Shown: positions 10,053 through 21,425, counted from the first letter of the stretch. The stretch: 64,000 bases of DNA from Diaporthe sp. PMI_573 (GCA_021399435.1 JAJTUP010000004.1:1054001-1118000); one strand, 5' to 3'. Made by a program: numbers and translations. The notes: generated by a model from the letters alone, not told the origin.

Positions 10053-12542
10053 CTAATGAAACGCTTTTTCTTCCACTGCACCTCCAATCTGCCTCGTCCA
10101 CAAGTCACAATATCTCCCTCCCAGCGCAAGCAACTCCTCATGCGTTCCGCGCTCCGCAACCTCGCCGTTGTGAAGGACAATGATCTGGTCCGCACGCACA
10201 ACCGTGGAAAGCCTATGCGCAATAACAAACGTCGTCCTCCCATTCTTCAACTTGTCCAAGGCCTCCTGAATGCTAGCCTCCGTCATCGTGTCTACCGCGC
10301 TCGTTGCCTCGTCCAAGATGAGCACCGGTGGGTCTTTCAGGAATACCCTCGCGATCGCCAGGCGTTGGATCTCGCCGCCCGACAGCTTGACGCCCTGCTC
10401 GCCGACGCGGCTCTCGTAGCCGTCCGCGAACGTGAGGATCCGATCATGAATGGCGGCGGCGCGGCAGGCGTCGTATATCTCCTCGTCGGTCGCGTCGGGC
10501 CGTGCGTAGCGCAGGTTTTCCATGACGGATGCGTTGAAGAGCAAGGGGTCTTGCGGGACGACGCCCAATGCCTCCCTGAGCGAGCTGAGCGTGACGTCGC
10601 GGATGTCGTGGCCGTCGATGGTGATCCGGCCGGACGTGACGTCGTAGAAGCGCAGCAGAAGCTTCATGGTCGAGGACTTGCCGGCTCCTGTTTCGCCGAC
10701 CAGGGCGACTGTCTGCCCCGGGGCGGCTGAGACGCTCAGGTCTCGGAGCGTCGGCCTTCGGGGGTCGTAAGAGAATTCGACGTTCTCAAACTCGACATGA
10801 CCTTTGACATTGCGAAGTTCCGCGGCATCCTCCTTCTCAACGATCGTCGACTTGGTCTGCAGCAGGTCGAGCAGCCTCTCCGCATCGACAAGGTCCGTCA
10901 TCAGGAATCGGTAGTCGTGAGTGAGCATCTTGATCGGCCAGATGAGAGTGTCCCAGTACTGGATGAAAAAGACAAAGTCGCCAGGGGTAGCCCGGCCGTT
11001 GAAGATCTCATGCAGGATGAGACTGACAAGGGTAAAGAAAGTGAGCGGCACCGTCATCTCGACAAGCGCCTGAACAAAGGCGTCCCGGACGAAGTATGTG
11101 CGACTGGCCTTAAGCTGGGAGTCTACGGCCCGCCCGAAACGTCGCTTCTCGAAACCGAACATGTTGAAGTAGCTGACCGTCTGCCAGCCCTGGATTGCCT
11201 GGTGCAAGACCCGCGCCTCTTCCCTCTCGGCTTTGCTCGATACACGACGGTTTTCAATGTTCACTTTTGAGGTGTAGACTTCCATCGTCATTAGGGCCGC
11301 TGCAGCGATGAGCATGGTGAGGGCGACATAGATGTTGAACTTGGTGTAGAGCATACAGAAGGCGACAAAGAGGTCCACCACTGTGGGCAGGATTTCGATG
11401 ACAGCGGTGTCGAGGAGGTTGGATAATGATTCTCCCTGATCGATGGCCTTCATGACTTCTGCAGAATCTCTCTCGGAGTGAAACTCCATCGACAGACTCA
11501 TGACGTGGTTGAAAGCTGCGTTGGTGAGCTGTCGATACGAGAACTGCTTGATGGGGATCTTGGCGAGTGATTCAACCAGCCCCAACCCGGTGTCGTCGCA
11601 GAGTAGCGTGAGAAGTAGCCATACGAAAAGGGCACCGTAAGGAGCCTGCCTCTCCAGAATCATATTGGTGACAATGCCGAGTTGAGCCGGGATTAAGATG
11701 TTGAGCACTCTCTTGCCAGCGAGACAGACGAGGCACAGGAAAATAGAGAATTGAACCATGCGATCCTTCTTTGGGATGATATAAGGAATGAAGATGGAAA
11801 AGTCTTTGAGATATCCCAACCAACCGCCAGTCTCCTTGAGGCGTTTCGCTCGTCGTCGCTTGATGCTCGCTGCGTCGTCGTCGTCGTCGTCATCGTCGTA
11901 GCTGTTTTCATCACAATCGCGAGCGCTGTCCTGACTGGCGACCTCCGTATCGGTGTCATCACGGTAAGGCACACTGCCATATCCATTCTCGCCAGTCTCC
12001 GGGTGCGCACGAAGAAAAGGCTGGCTTTCCTCCGCATCAAGCCGTGCTCGTGTCCCAAAGTGGCGGCTCACGTCCGCGAGCACTAGAAGTAATATCGCTA
12101 ACAGTCTGGCCGCTTGGAAACAAACCCTAGCGACCGCGAAAGGCGTTGTAAAGCCATTCAGAATGGCTAGAACGAGCAATGGGATCTCGAAAAGAGAAGT
12201 GATAATGGATGCTCCCCAAAGAAGTTGTCGGGAGGAGTTTGACGCAAACCAAACGATGAACCAGGCAAAGAGAGAGAAAACGAGATGAACGCCGTGTGGT
12301 GTTTCATTGTCGATAGAATTACCCTCAAAACCAGCGATAATGACTTCGCCTAGATACGTAGTGATAATAGCAAGTAGTAGGAGTTTTGATGATGTTGAGC
12401 GGCGGTGTACCAGCGGTGGCGGATAGCTCTCCGTCTTGGCTTTGCTGCTACGTCGGAAACTTGCCGAGATGGACAGGAGAAAGAAGATACATAGAGCACA
12501 GGCGTAGTGAAGGGCTTGGCAAACCCTGACGCGGGTGAGCAT
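10053..12542 (-). CDS. hmt1: HMT1-type ABC half-transporter
   Basis: A single-exon gene of 829 residues on the minus strand. An N-terminal set of hydrophobic helices precedes an acidic linker with an Asp run (about residue 220). A six-helix ABC membrane domain follows, then one ATP-binding domain: Walker A Gly-Glu-Thr-Gly-Ala-Gly-Lys-Ser-Ser at about 616, signature Leu-Ser-Gly-Gly-Glu at about 720, and Walker B Val-Leu-Ile-Leu-Asp-Glu-Ala at about 740. One half-unit with an extra N-terminal membrane domain is the layout of the heavy-metal-tolerance HMT1/ABCB6 group. In fission yeast this is a vacuolar transporter linked to cadmium tolerance, through phytochelatin or glutathione conjugates. 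It acts as a homodimer. Vacuolar location and thiol-conjugate transport are inferred from the family. A TATTTAAA element at 12626-12633 could serve as its TATA box. Confidence 0.94.
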   Translation of the reverse strand: MLTRVRVCQALHYACALCIFFLLSISASFRRSSKAKTESYPPPLVHRRSTSSKLLLLAIITTYLGEVIIAGFEGNSIDNETPHGVHLVFSLFAWFIVWFASNSSRQLLWGASIITSLFEIPLLVLAILNGFTTPFAVARVCFQAARLLAILLLVLADVSRHFGTRARLDAEESQPFLRAHPETGENGYGSVPYRDDTDTEVASQDSARDCDENSYDDDDDDDDAASIKRRRAKRLKETGGWLGYLKDFSIFIPYIIPKKDRMVQFSIFLCLVCLAGKRVLNILIPAQLGIVTNMILERQAPYGALFVWLLLTLLCDDTGLGLVESLAKIPIKQFSYRQLTNAAFNHVMSLSMEFHSERDSAEVMKAIDQGESLSNLLDTAVIEILPTVVDLFVAFCMLYTKFNIYVALTMLIAAAALMTMEVYTSKVNIENRRVSSKAEREEARVLHQAIQGWQTVSYFNMFGFEKRRFGRAVDSQLKASRTYFVRDAFVQALVEMTVPLTFFTLVSLILHEIFNGRATPGDFVFFIQYWDTLIWPIKMLTHDYRFLMTDLVDAERLLDLLQTKSTIVEKEDAAELRNVKGHVEFENVEFSYDPRRPTLRDLSVSAAPGQTVALVGETGAGKSSTMKLLLRFYDVTSGRITIDGHDIRDVTLSSLREALGVVPQDPLLFNASVMENLRYARPDATDEEIYDACRAAAIHDRILTFADGYESRVGEQGVKLSGGEIQRLAIARVFLKDPPVLILDEATSAVDTMTEASIQEALDKLKNGRTTFVIAHRLSTVVRADQIIVLHNGEVAERGTHEELLALGGRYCDLWTRQIGGAVEEKAFH

Positions 12543-14106
12543 CTTGCCGGATTAGGAGAGTCGAAGACAACGATCGATTGTAGAGGACCCTTCTTTGACG
12601 GCGGACACTCCCGTCGGCACGCCTAAGTATTTAAAGCCATCTTTGATTGTGTAACTAGGTACATATGTACTGCACTTCTTTTTTGGAGTTTAAAGATTGG
12701 GTGGATTCATGCCATCATTAGACAGCTGAGATTGACTCATGCCGGAACTAGTCATACTCAAGTACGCTGGGTCCAATCATATTGAGTACCGGTACCGACG
12801 TGGCAGTGCACCAGCGTCTTGCAGAAGAAAGTAAGACGGAACAGGCGAGCTTCAGGACCGCATGTGCGAAAATGCGTGGTGGATATGGTCCGCGGAGCAG
12901 CCTCAAGTTGCAATGAAAAAAAAAAGTTCGTCAGGCTTAAGCTGCAGCCAAGGGGCCTTTTGAGCTTACTTCCGGGCAGTGGCGCACCCGTTCAGGCAGG
13001 GATCCTGCACAATAAGGGGTTGAAATCATCTTGGGTCGCCGCTGTAGTACTGCTGGCCCAATCAAGGCATACAATTTCCATGCGAGCTGCGGCTCATTCT
13101 GTACTACGCAGTCATGACAGCCTCTGATATTGGTGGGGAACTAATACCAGAAAAAGCTTGGGATATGTGCGGGAGCATATCGGACGAGGCTGATGGACCA
13201 ACCGCGATGACTCACTGTGCACGTTCAGAGCCTCAATTTAGGGCTGAGTCTCTTTGGGAGCCACGAATGAAAAGAAAACATTGAAAAAATTTGAGATGTG
13301 CCTAGACGGGTTGTCCGACGTAAGCAGTCATGATGGAGTCACTCGTGCCATGCCAGCACCTGCTGCGCCCGCTTGAGATTCTCGAGAAGTGTGTGCTGGA
13401 CTGGACCGCCGGGTTACAGGCAACGGGCTCATGTGCTGCGAAGCTGACTCGAAATCCGCAGTCTCATCGGGCTGTATCTGCTATGGGTTGTCTGTCGCGT
13501 ACAGGTTCCTATTGGCATGAAATCGGGGTCAAAGAGAAGTGGGCTCATTTCAAAGGCCCTGTAAGCTGACTGCATCGGACGTCACAACCCATCATCTTGA
13601 GAGGATAGTATAGTCAGGCTGATCCCCGACATGATAGTCTGGATTGGTGATGGGAGCAATATTGGCTGCTTAATCGACCTTCAACAGTCACATTCTGCGA
13701 GGCAGGGCCTGTGGGGAGACTCGGGCACAGCCGAGCTTGTCGAATATTCGCAGGCGAATTCGATGACTTGCCGAGTAATATGGCAAAGTAGGGCAATCCA
13801 ATGGCTAGATGACTTCGCCCCTGTTGATTTTCTTTGTGTATCTAGCGTACAATGATTGACGACTACTACGCTGTATTTCTCGCCCCTATAGGTAGATACC
13901 TCCTAGAGATTCGGAAATGACATCCCAACAGTGCCATTCTGTGTGTCCTTGGTAGCCTCCAACATTACTCTGCAATACTTACCTAGGTAGAACACGGTTC
14001 TCCAGTTACTATCATGTGAACCGCAATTCTCCCAGAATTTAACACTGCAGAAGAACCCAGAGGACACCTTCTGATACACATTCGAAAACTCCATTCACCT
14101 CGCCCC
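12543..14106. other. Intergenic, promoter side of the ABC gene
   Basis: Only short frames without domains on either strand. The first 100-200 bases should hold the ABC transporter promoter. The rest holds nothing I can name. Confidence 0.45.
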
Positions 14107-14504
14107 CTACTGGTCGCCACATCCGCAGTAGTTGATACCCTGGGCCATGCTGTTGCAATTGTTAAGGCAAATAGCATATGCCGGCTCGCTTTGAATCTGC
14201 TCCGGGATGCAGTCGGAAGTGCATTGGGCCTCGGCCTTCCCGACGCAATCATACTAGTAGGTGCCACCTCCGTAGCTGGACAAAAGCGGTCAGCCGCGCG
14301 TCATATCAGCTAGAGATCCATAGGCAGTTTGGTGGCCTACTTGCAGAAGCATCTAAGTCAGACTTGGGCTGGCTTGCCACAGCGGTGCTGGTTCCCATGA
14401 TGGCCATAGCCATGACGCTCAAGAACTACGCCGTTGTGTCAGTTGAGTATCTGGGAATATGGCACTGGTCGATAAAGTACGAGGCTTACCTTGGTGAAGT
14501 ACAT
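14107..14504 (-). pseudogene. Decayed small secreted Cys-rich protein
   Basis: On the minus strand, exon 1 (14504-14490: Met-Tyr-Phe-Thr-Lys) joins exon 2 (from 14425) across an intron with GTAAGC and a CTGAC branch site, forming a clear signal peptide (Phe-Leu-Ser-Val-Met-Ala-Met-Ala-Ile-Met ... Val-Ala). A second intron with GTAGGC, a CTGAC branch and GTCCAG acceptor runs from 14340 to 14276. After it, one frame (14275-14107) encodes a Cys-patterned domain: C-x7-C-x3-C ... C-x3-C ... C-x-C, then TAG. That frame is broken by TAG at 14256-14254, which would be CAG before a C-to-T change, and the predicted splice enters it one base out of phase. The in-phase frame instead gives a Cys-poor 94-codon tail. 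Either the gene is broken or the splicing differs from my model. Confidence 0.4.
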
Positions 14505-16352
14505 GATTGCTAGAGGAGTTCTTTCAAAAAGGGTGCTAATCATGATTTGATTGGGGAGTAGGGCTCTAATACTGATGATGGAGAGAGAAGCAGACAAAAT
14601 TTGGCTGAACATGTTAGTCCTTAACATAGGCATTTTCCCTCGACTCTTCTCGGGGTCACGACTTCCAAGCCAACGCAATCTCTCACCTGGACTGAGTCCT
14701 TTTTACCTAAACGCAATCCTGCAACCATCAATTCAGCTCTTTCCCGTGGATCGCAATGGTCGCCTGGATGCCGCCAAACCATCTCACTATCCTAGCCACG
14801 CAGCTGGACCAACGAAGGCTTTATCAGATGGAATTAAAAAGCGGCGAAGTCTTATTGCTGACCCACTCCTCCAGTCAAGCATCACCCCCGACAGATACCG
14901 GAAGTCGGTCTCTTACCCACCTGATACTACCTTCCTTTCACCAGGCACCCATCTGACGTGATGATGCTGTTCTCGTGGAGGTCTTTGGAGTAAGACCACG
15001 TTCAATGTTGGAAAGGCTGTGTAGGGCTTGAGGGCTTGCAGCATGGGGTTCGACTCCGTAAATCGGAGTTCGATGGATCTTGACAAGTTCGGGCGTCTTC
15101 GACTAGGCCGTTGAAACACTGAAGAGACTCGTGTACCTATCCAGATCCCCCATCCTCTTAATCAATACATGATGCCTATCTGTAGCAACTTTTACGCGGG
15201 TGTACCATCACCGCAGGGTACCACCTTGCCTGATTGTGGACGGTTCAACTCTAACTCAGCCCTATCATCACACTCTCGTCCATTTTAGCACTCCTATTGC
15301 AATATTGTAGTTTTGAAGGCACACACCCCTTTGTGTTAAGAAAAAAGGAGAGGAGAAAAAAGGTGTAGACCCCTAGCTGTGATCGTCCCCAGGATGCTGT
15401 TATGCTACTTTAAGCTTCTGCAAGCTGTGCCACAATGTTAGTAGTTCGTACACTACAATAGCAACAGAGCAGGGAATCAACACACCTAGTTAAGCATACG
15501 CATGGTACGGATGGCGTGAACTTTTTGTATTTCCTAATACATACAATCGTGCAGAAGGGAAATAATCTTTAAGACTGCAGCTGATTATTTGTCCTCGCAG
15601 CAGCCACAGCGCCAAGGTGCCCCCTGTTCTCCAACGCCAAGACATGTCAAGACCCCCAAGGCCGTGCCCGACAGTGTGTGTGTTGTCTCTTCTTGTTCCT
15701 GTCTGGGGTTCCGCCTAATGTCTTGGTTCTGTAACGAGCTTGATACTAGCGCTACTCCTCGCCAAGGCCTGCCAGTGAAAGACAGATCCGAGGGGCCAGG
15801 GCAGGGTCGGGGGTCAGCTCGAAGGAGCTCAAGGCCTGCTACTGACGGCGCCAGTGCCCCCGGGTTGGCGGGCCCGCAGTTCTTATTGAGCTGCAGCTGT
15901 AGTCTATTAACCGGGCCATGCCTATTTTTGCCCCCTGCTGGGTGGGCTCTCTCGGGGGCCGCTGATGTACGTTTGAGGTGGCTGGCTGCGTGCCTTATCC
16001 GGCTGTTTCAAGCACCTTATCGTTCCTCCGCACCCGTTGATGAAACATCCAAGCGGTGGCGTCTCATTCGTCTCATTCGGGCATTGGGGTCGCAACGCAG
16101 GGTAGCTTCGTGGAAGAAGAGGTAGGGCCTGCTCATTTGGCGCAATGGCCTTCTATCCTCCGTCTCAAAATCCTGTGGCCACTCTGTCCGTGAAATCCCA
16201 CAAGGCCATGGCCGCTCCTGTTCTGGTGAGGTGAACAAAGCTGGAACTTTATTTCTCGTCCATGGACTGCGATTGAAGTACTGCTTCATTCGCATTTCGC
16301 TTCTTGTAGATCCTGCCTCTGCATCGTGAGTCGCGACACTCGACGGCACATC
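14505..16352. other. Intergenic
   Basis: No supported gene. A 178-codon frame at 15589-16125 begins at TTG and has low-complexity Pro/Ser/Arg content without domains. A T-arm-like stretch near 15050 does not extend to a tRNA. Confidence 0.4.
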
Positions 16353-17841
16353 ATGACTCTGCTCAGTTGGCTCGCGCTGTGCGTAGCGTCCGTGGCGCAC
16401 GCCCACGAGGTTTCGTCCGTCAACAAAGCCGGCCTTTGTCATTCACCATTAACACGCTCTTTCCCCTTGCTCTCCACCCCGGTGTGCTCCAACGACACGC
16501 TCATTACCAAGTACCTCCCGGGGGACAGCCACAACCCGGCCAACCGGGCATGGACGAGGGCGGCATCGTGCACGGCCAACGGCACGGCAGAGTACTGCAT
16601 CTTCGTGAGCTCGACGTTTGCCAACGGCAGGGGCATAGCGGTGCTCACGAGCCCGGACCGGGCCGACTTCATCGCGAACCTGCCGGGGTTCGCGGACCCG
16701 GAGGCGCTGGCGCACGAGAACGTGGACGAGGACCCGGAGCTGTCCAAGTTCAAGATGGTGCACGTCCCGGGCAAGGACATGGGGGTGGTGGCGACGCAGC
16801 CGTTCCAGCGCGGCGACCACATCATGACCTTCACGCCGGCCATCATCATCGACTACGCCATGTTCGACGACCTGCCCGAGGCCGACATGCACCGCCTGCA
16901 GGCCGAGGCCGTCGACTACCTGCCGTCGGAGCTCCGCGGGCGGTTCCTGAACCTGTCGACGCACGACGGCGCGAGCGGCTACGTCGAGAGGGTGGAGAAG
17001 ATTCTGCGGACGAATGCTTTCGATGTCGAGGTGGAGGACGAGAACACAAATGGGCTCTACGTGGTGTTCCCTGAAAGTCGGTCGTGGTCTCCCAACCCCG
17101 TTTTCAGTCCTGTGGCTAACCAGAGGAAACAGTCTCCCGGTTCAACCATGACTGCCGGCCGAACGCAGATTACTACTTCGATCCGGAGACACTGGCACAA
17201 CACATCCACGCCACGCGGCCCATCCAGATCGGGGAGGAGATCAGTCTCACCTACATGGAGTAAGCTTGCCCTACCTATCAACACCTAGCAGACACACGCA
17301 TGGCCATGGCCACGGCTAACGAGAGACTTCGCACCTAAACAGTCCTATCCGCACACGAGCCAAGCGACAACAGAAGCTCTCGCACGTGTGGGGGTTCAAG
17401 TGCGGGTGCTCGCTGTGCACACAGCGGGCGGCGATGACAGAGGCATCGGACGAGCGGATCCGGCAGATCAAGCGGATCCGGCGGCAGCTGGAGGACTACA
17501 CGACGGGATCGTCTGCGACGCCCGAGATGGCGGAGCTGATGGTGAGCCTGTACGAGCAAGAGCGGCTCAGCGGCAGCATCTACGAGGCGCACACGTTCGC
17601 GGCCATCGAGTGGAACGGGGTGGGCGAGCCGTGGCAGGCGGTGCGGCACGCCCGCCTCGCCATCGAGACGGGGCTCGCCAGCGCGGGGCCAAGGGACAGG
17701 GACGTCACCGAGATGATCAAGCTGGCTGACAACCCGTGGGCGCACTGGAGCTGGATGCTGAGGACCAGCAAGAGGATGAGCTGGGGGGCGATGAGGCCGG
17801 TGGGCGGCAGTGCTGCCGCCGACGAGGACGATGATTTGTAG
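16353..17841 (+). CDS. SET-domain protein with signal peptide
   Basis: Three exons, 16353-17076, 17133-17259 and 17343-17841, encode 449 residues. Intron 1 has a GTCGGT donor, CTAAC branch and ACAG acceptor; intron 2 has GTAAGC and CTAAACAG. Splicing creates the SET core Ser-Arg-Phe-Asn-His-Asp-Cys-Arg-Pro-Asn-Ala at about 243-253, the S-adenosylmethionine-binding NHxC motif, then Gly-Glu-Glu-Ile-Ser-Leu-Thr-Tyr and a Cys-rich post-SET segment (C-x-C-x2-C). The domain starts near residue 140 with Gly-Val-Val-Ala-Thr. SET proteins methylate protein lysines. Unusually for a methyltransferase, the N-terminus is a strong signal peptide (Leu-Leu-Ser-Trp-Leu-Ala-Leu ... Ala-His-Ala) followed by a region with several Cys and N-glycosylation sequons, suggesting entry to the secretory pathway. 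The substrate is unknown. Confidence 0.9.
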
Positions 17842-18470
17842 GAGCTGAGCTGACTGGACAGGCGTCTGGAACCTTTTCTTTTCTTTTTCGGTCCTGGTAA
17901 TCTGGAGTTAGCGGTTGACAGCGTTCGACAGTGAACGTGAAAATGAGTGAGGCAGCGCCCAAACAGTTCTTTGGTCTCGTGGTCCAACGTGCAGCTGGTG
18001 TCGTGTGTCAAGCTCCGAATGTTTCAGGTCGAAACTACCTTGACCAACTGCCCAGCCAACAGCCAGACGGATGGTGCCAGACCTTTCCTTGCTGGGTATG
18101 GCGTCATAGAGGCCCACCTGCTTGGGTCACTACTTTGTACGTGGTATGCAACCCGCTTCTGCTTACTCTGCCGGTTCTGTGGGGAGCTACCTTCCTGCCC
18201 CACCAAAGAACCTCCCTTCCCTGCCTCAGCGGGGTTGCCATCTGCATTGCACCTGCGCAGGCGCTTGCATCCCCCAGGCCAGCCAAGCCAAGCACCTAGC
18301 ATCGACTTGTGTGTAGCAGCTAGCAACAAGCATCTCATCCCATCTCGTCTCATCGAACCCGCAGTTCCTCACGCTCGCTGCAACGGTACCTATCTCCAGT
18401 CCGACTCTCTTCACCGAACTCACCTGATAGTCTACTTGTCGACCTGACTGTATCTCCAACCCTGCTCGCC
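17842..18470. other. Intergenic, promoter of the Ybp2-family gene
   Basis: C/T-rich runs near 18360-18465 precede the ATG at 18471, as is common in fungal leaders. No gene is seen. Confidence 0.5.
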
Positions 18471-20455
18471 ATGGGAGACACCGCAAAGGCCATCCAGGCG
18501 CTCAAGGAGTCGAAGCCCCCGGCGACAGACAACTTCACCTACCTCACTCTCATCGAGCAGTTCCTCTCGCCGGACATCCTGCCCACCCTCAACGAGATTC
18601 TGCAAGATGCAAGTCTCACCTCGGAGATAGGCTGGGACCTTGTCGAGAGGCTGGCCCCGGTACAAGGTTCAGAGCAGGTCTTGGAGACCGTCGCTCGTCT
18701 CGGCAACCCCCGTGAGTGCATCATCAAGGTCCTCGAGGTTCTTGAGACACTTCAGGTGCCCGCAGAGAAGGAGATCCCCGAGGACCTGACCCTGGACGAT
18801 GGCGATGAGGTCAAGGGGAAGCAGCAGCCCATCTCGATAAAGGAGGCAAACCGCCGCTTCATTACCCTGCTGGGCATGCTCGCCATCCTGCACAAGCGCA
18901 TCAAGACAAAGTACCCCTCGCGCTTCCTCGCCTCCAGCCTGCTCACCATCTACAAGACCTATCAGCCCAACCAGGAGCAGACCGCCTCCATCCTCAACCT
19001 CGTCCACTCACTGTCCGGCCAGAGGGCACGCCCGCCCCTTCCTCAGAGGAAGTCCAGCATCAACGTTGCCAACCCGGATCATGACGGTGACGCCTCCAAG
19101 AATGCTCCGGATCCCGAGGCTGACCAAGAGGGAGACTCATCCGACGAGGATGAGATCCAGAGACGCCTTTTGCTGTCCTTCACGAGCTGCGTGCTTGAGT
19201 CCTACGTTGGTGCCAATGACATGTCCTGGTCCAGGAGGCTGTTGGAGTTCTACAACCCAGACAAAATAGTCCCCGGTAGGAAAACAGCCACCCAGTCCTT
19301 TAGGGAGGATCAGGAACTGTCAAATAGGGATGCCATGGTTGGGAAGCTGGTGGTAAGTGACTGGCCGTCTCACTCACCCTTCGCAACGCCTTTCTCAGAG
19401 CATCTTACTCACACCCGTCACAGGCGCTCACACGGGATCTTGGCCTAGCCAAATGTCCCAGGTCCATCGTTCATGACATCTGCAACGAACCAGTCAATAG
19501 GACACCCCTGACAAACATAGAAGAAGCGTCCAACGCAACAGACATTGACCTCTCAACCGGCGGCATGATATGTCTGATGGCCTACTGGGTCTTCTCGTCG
19601 ACCGTATTCGATGCCGACGCCCCCACGCCCGAGATGCGCCTGTTCCCAGACCACCTGACGCTCCTCGAGAACTTCCTGGGCGAGACGGCCCAGTCGCAGA
19701 TCATCGAGCACCCCGCGACGATCGAGGCGATCCTGGTCCTCGGCCTGTGGCTCGAGGAGAACAAGCTCATCTCCCCGTACGCCGCAAAGGACGGCAAGGA
19801 CGAGCCCAAGTTCATGGCCTACCACCACGCCCTGACCCTCTGCGCCGTATTCCACCCGTCGATACACGTGCGCAACGCCGCCGTCACCCTGGCGGGCCTC
19901 ATCCTGCACGACGACCCGGACGACGCGGACCGTCTCAAGATTCTCGAGGACCTGCTGGAGAACGCGCCCTTCGCCTCACTCAAGGCCTGCGCCCTGACGT
20001 GGCTGCGCGAGGAGCTCATAAGCGCCCACAAGGCCGCCACCAAGGGCAAGCAGCGCAGCGCCGGTTCCGGCGCCAGCCAGCAGGGCAACGTCTTCACGAC
20101 GACGCAGTGCATAGAGCAGCTGCAGTACGCCATCTTCCCGAACCTGGTGTCGGCGCTCGAAAAGGCCAACACGGAGACACTGCTCGAGTACTGGACCGAG
20201 AACTCGGCGTTCCTGATCCAGGCGGCCAACTTTGCCTACTTCCTGTTCTCGTCGGACGCGTGCAAGGATGTCGTCCCCGGGGCCATGGGGGCGGCCGTCG
20301 AGCAGCGGTACGTCGAGCCGCTGCTAGCCGCGGCGCAGAAGCTGGAGGAGGGCATAAAGAAGGAGGGAGACGGCAACGACGACCAGGGCGGGCAGGCACT
20401 GCTGCTGGAGCTGGATATCCTGCAGACGAGGCTCAAGGGCCTGCCGCTCCACTAG
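18471..20455 (+). CDS. Ybp2/Alf4/glomulin-family protein
   Basis: Two exons, 18471-19352 and 19424-20455, with a 71-nt GTAAGT...CACAG intron, encode 637 residues. The protein is mostly amphipathic helices with an acidic, Ser/Asp-rich loop at about 195-230 (Pro-Asp-His-Asp-Gly-Asp ... Ser-Ser-Asp-Glu-Asp-Glu) and a glycine/lysine-rich break near 525. From memory the overall pattern matches the helical-repeat family that groups yeast Ybp1/Ybp2, plant Alf4 and animal glomulin. Ybp1 and Ybp2 support oxidative-stress signalling through Yap1 and kinetochore function, while glomulin binds cullin-RING ligases. The role here is inferred from family and is not visible in catalytic residues. An alternative is an unrelated ARM/HEAT-like protein. 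Confidence 0.8.
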
Positions 20456-20852
20456 GATTGGAGCTACGTCATCGTATGTTGTTGAAGGGGCAGGGTAGAT
20501 TGGGCAGGCGCCTTTGTGGGCAAGGATCCTGAATGATTGGGGTGTTTACAGACCGTGGATTTAAGATGGGCGAAGGGGGCGTAAGGAGCATCATAGTTTG
20601 ACTTCCAACCTGATAGGTCTCGCGGCAGCATTTACAAGTGTGGATAACATGAAATAATCGAGAGAGGCAAATGTATTATGGAATATCAGCATGGTGAGCG
20701 GTCACGAGCCCATGCACAAATCAATGATATTTTGAATAGCAACGCCCATAACGCCTCTCGCCGCGCCGTGCCGTGTGTCCCATCCATGAATTAACCGACA
20801 AAGATACCCTACCCTTACAAGCGCTGGATCCAAACCCTCTTCACCCCCGACT
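20456..20852. other. Intergenic between convergent genes
   Basis: About 400 bases between the ends of the Ybp2-family gene and cwc21, which point at each other. It should hold both 3' ends. No gene is seen. Confidence 0.6.
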
Positions 20853-21425
20853 TCAGTCCTCCCTTTCCCTAGGCCTGTCATCCCCTTCCCCGTCCGCCCT
20901 CTCAGCCGCCTTGGCCGCCCTCTCATCCTGCCTCTTCCAGTGTGCCCCCTCCTCGTAGTCCCGGCTGATCTTAAGCGCCCTCCTCAGCCTCTCACTCTCG
21001 CGTATCTTCTGGTCCGCCATCTCATGCACCTGGTGCATCTTAAGCCCACCCCCAGGCCGGCCGCCCTTGCCCCTATCAGGCCCACCGCCCCGCGCCGCCC
21101 CCTCAGCGAGCAGCCTCTTCCTGAGCGCGGCGCACTTGTCCTCGACCTCGTCCTCGTCCAGCTCCCCGGCGTCCTCGAGCTCGTCCCGCAGCTCGAGCAC
21201 TTTTACCTCCACCGCGCGCTTGCGGTCGTGCTCCAGGATGCCCTTGTCTGGCTGGCGCTGCCTGTGCCGGGGGGCGTCGTCGAAGGAGGAGGAGTCGCCG
21301 CCGCCGCCGCGGGAGGGTGGGTAGGGCGCGCCGCTGTCCCTCGGCCGGATGTGGGCTAGGTTTCGCTGGACGTAGCCTGAGGTTCCGCTGCCTCTTGGGG
21401 TGGAGAGGCCTACGTTGTCGGACAT
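20853..21425 (-). CDS. cwc21: Pre-mRNA splicing factor Cwc21
   Basis: A single-exon gene of 190 residues. The N-terminus (Met-Ser-Asp-Asn-Val-Gly-Leu-Ser-Thr-Pro-Arg-Gly-Ser-Gly-Thr-Ser-Gly-Tyr-Val-Gln) and the following Arg-Asn-Leu-Ala are the hallmark of Cwc21/SRRM2 N-termini. The middle carries the cwf21 domain (His-Asp-Arg-Lys-Arg ... Leu-Arg-Asp-Glu-Leu-Glu ... Val-Glu-Asp-Lys-Cys), a helical segment that in yeast binds Prp8 and Snu114 in the spliceosome. A helical, charged C-terminus follows. Length fits fungal Cwc21. It shares a 635-bp upstream region with the divergent cdc123 homologue. Confidence 0.92.
   Translation of the reverse strand: MSDNVGLSTPRGSGTSGYVQRNLAHIRPRDSGAPYPPSRGGGGDSSSFDDAPRHRQRQPDKGILEHDRKRAVEVKVLELRDELEDAGELDEDEVEDKCAALRKRLLAEGAARGGGPDRGKGGRPGGGLKMHQVHEMADQKIRESERLRRALKISRDYEEGAHWKRQDERAAKAAERADGEGDDRPRERED

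Noticed and set aside
7998..12542. Biosynthetic gene cluster around the P450
   Set aside because: No backbone synthase, transferase or pathway regulator lies next to it; one P450 and one transporter are not enough.
15030..15085. tRNA T-arm-like ggggttcgactccg
   Set aside because: No matching acceptor stem, anticodon arm or D-arm could be drawn around it; the nearby atcggagt/actccgta palindrome explains the pairing.
15589..16125. 178-codon plus-strand frame
   Set aside because: Starts at TTG, low-complexity composition, no domain, no splice or promoter support.
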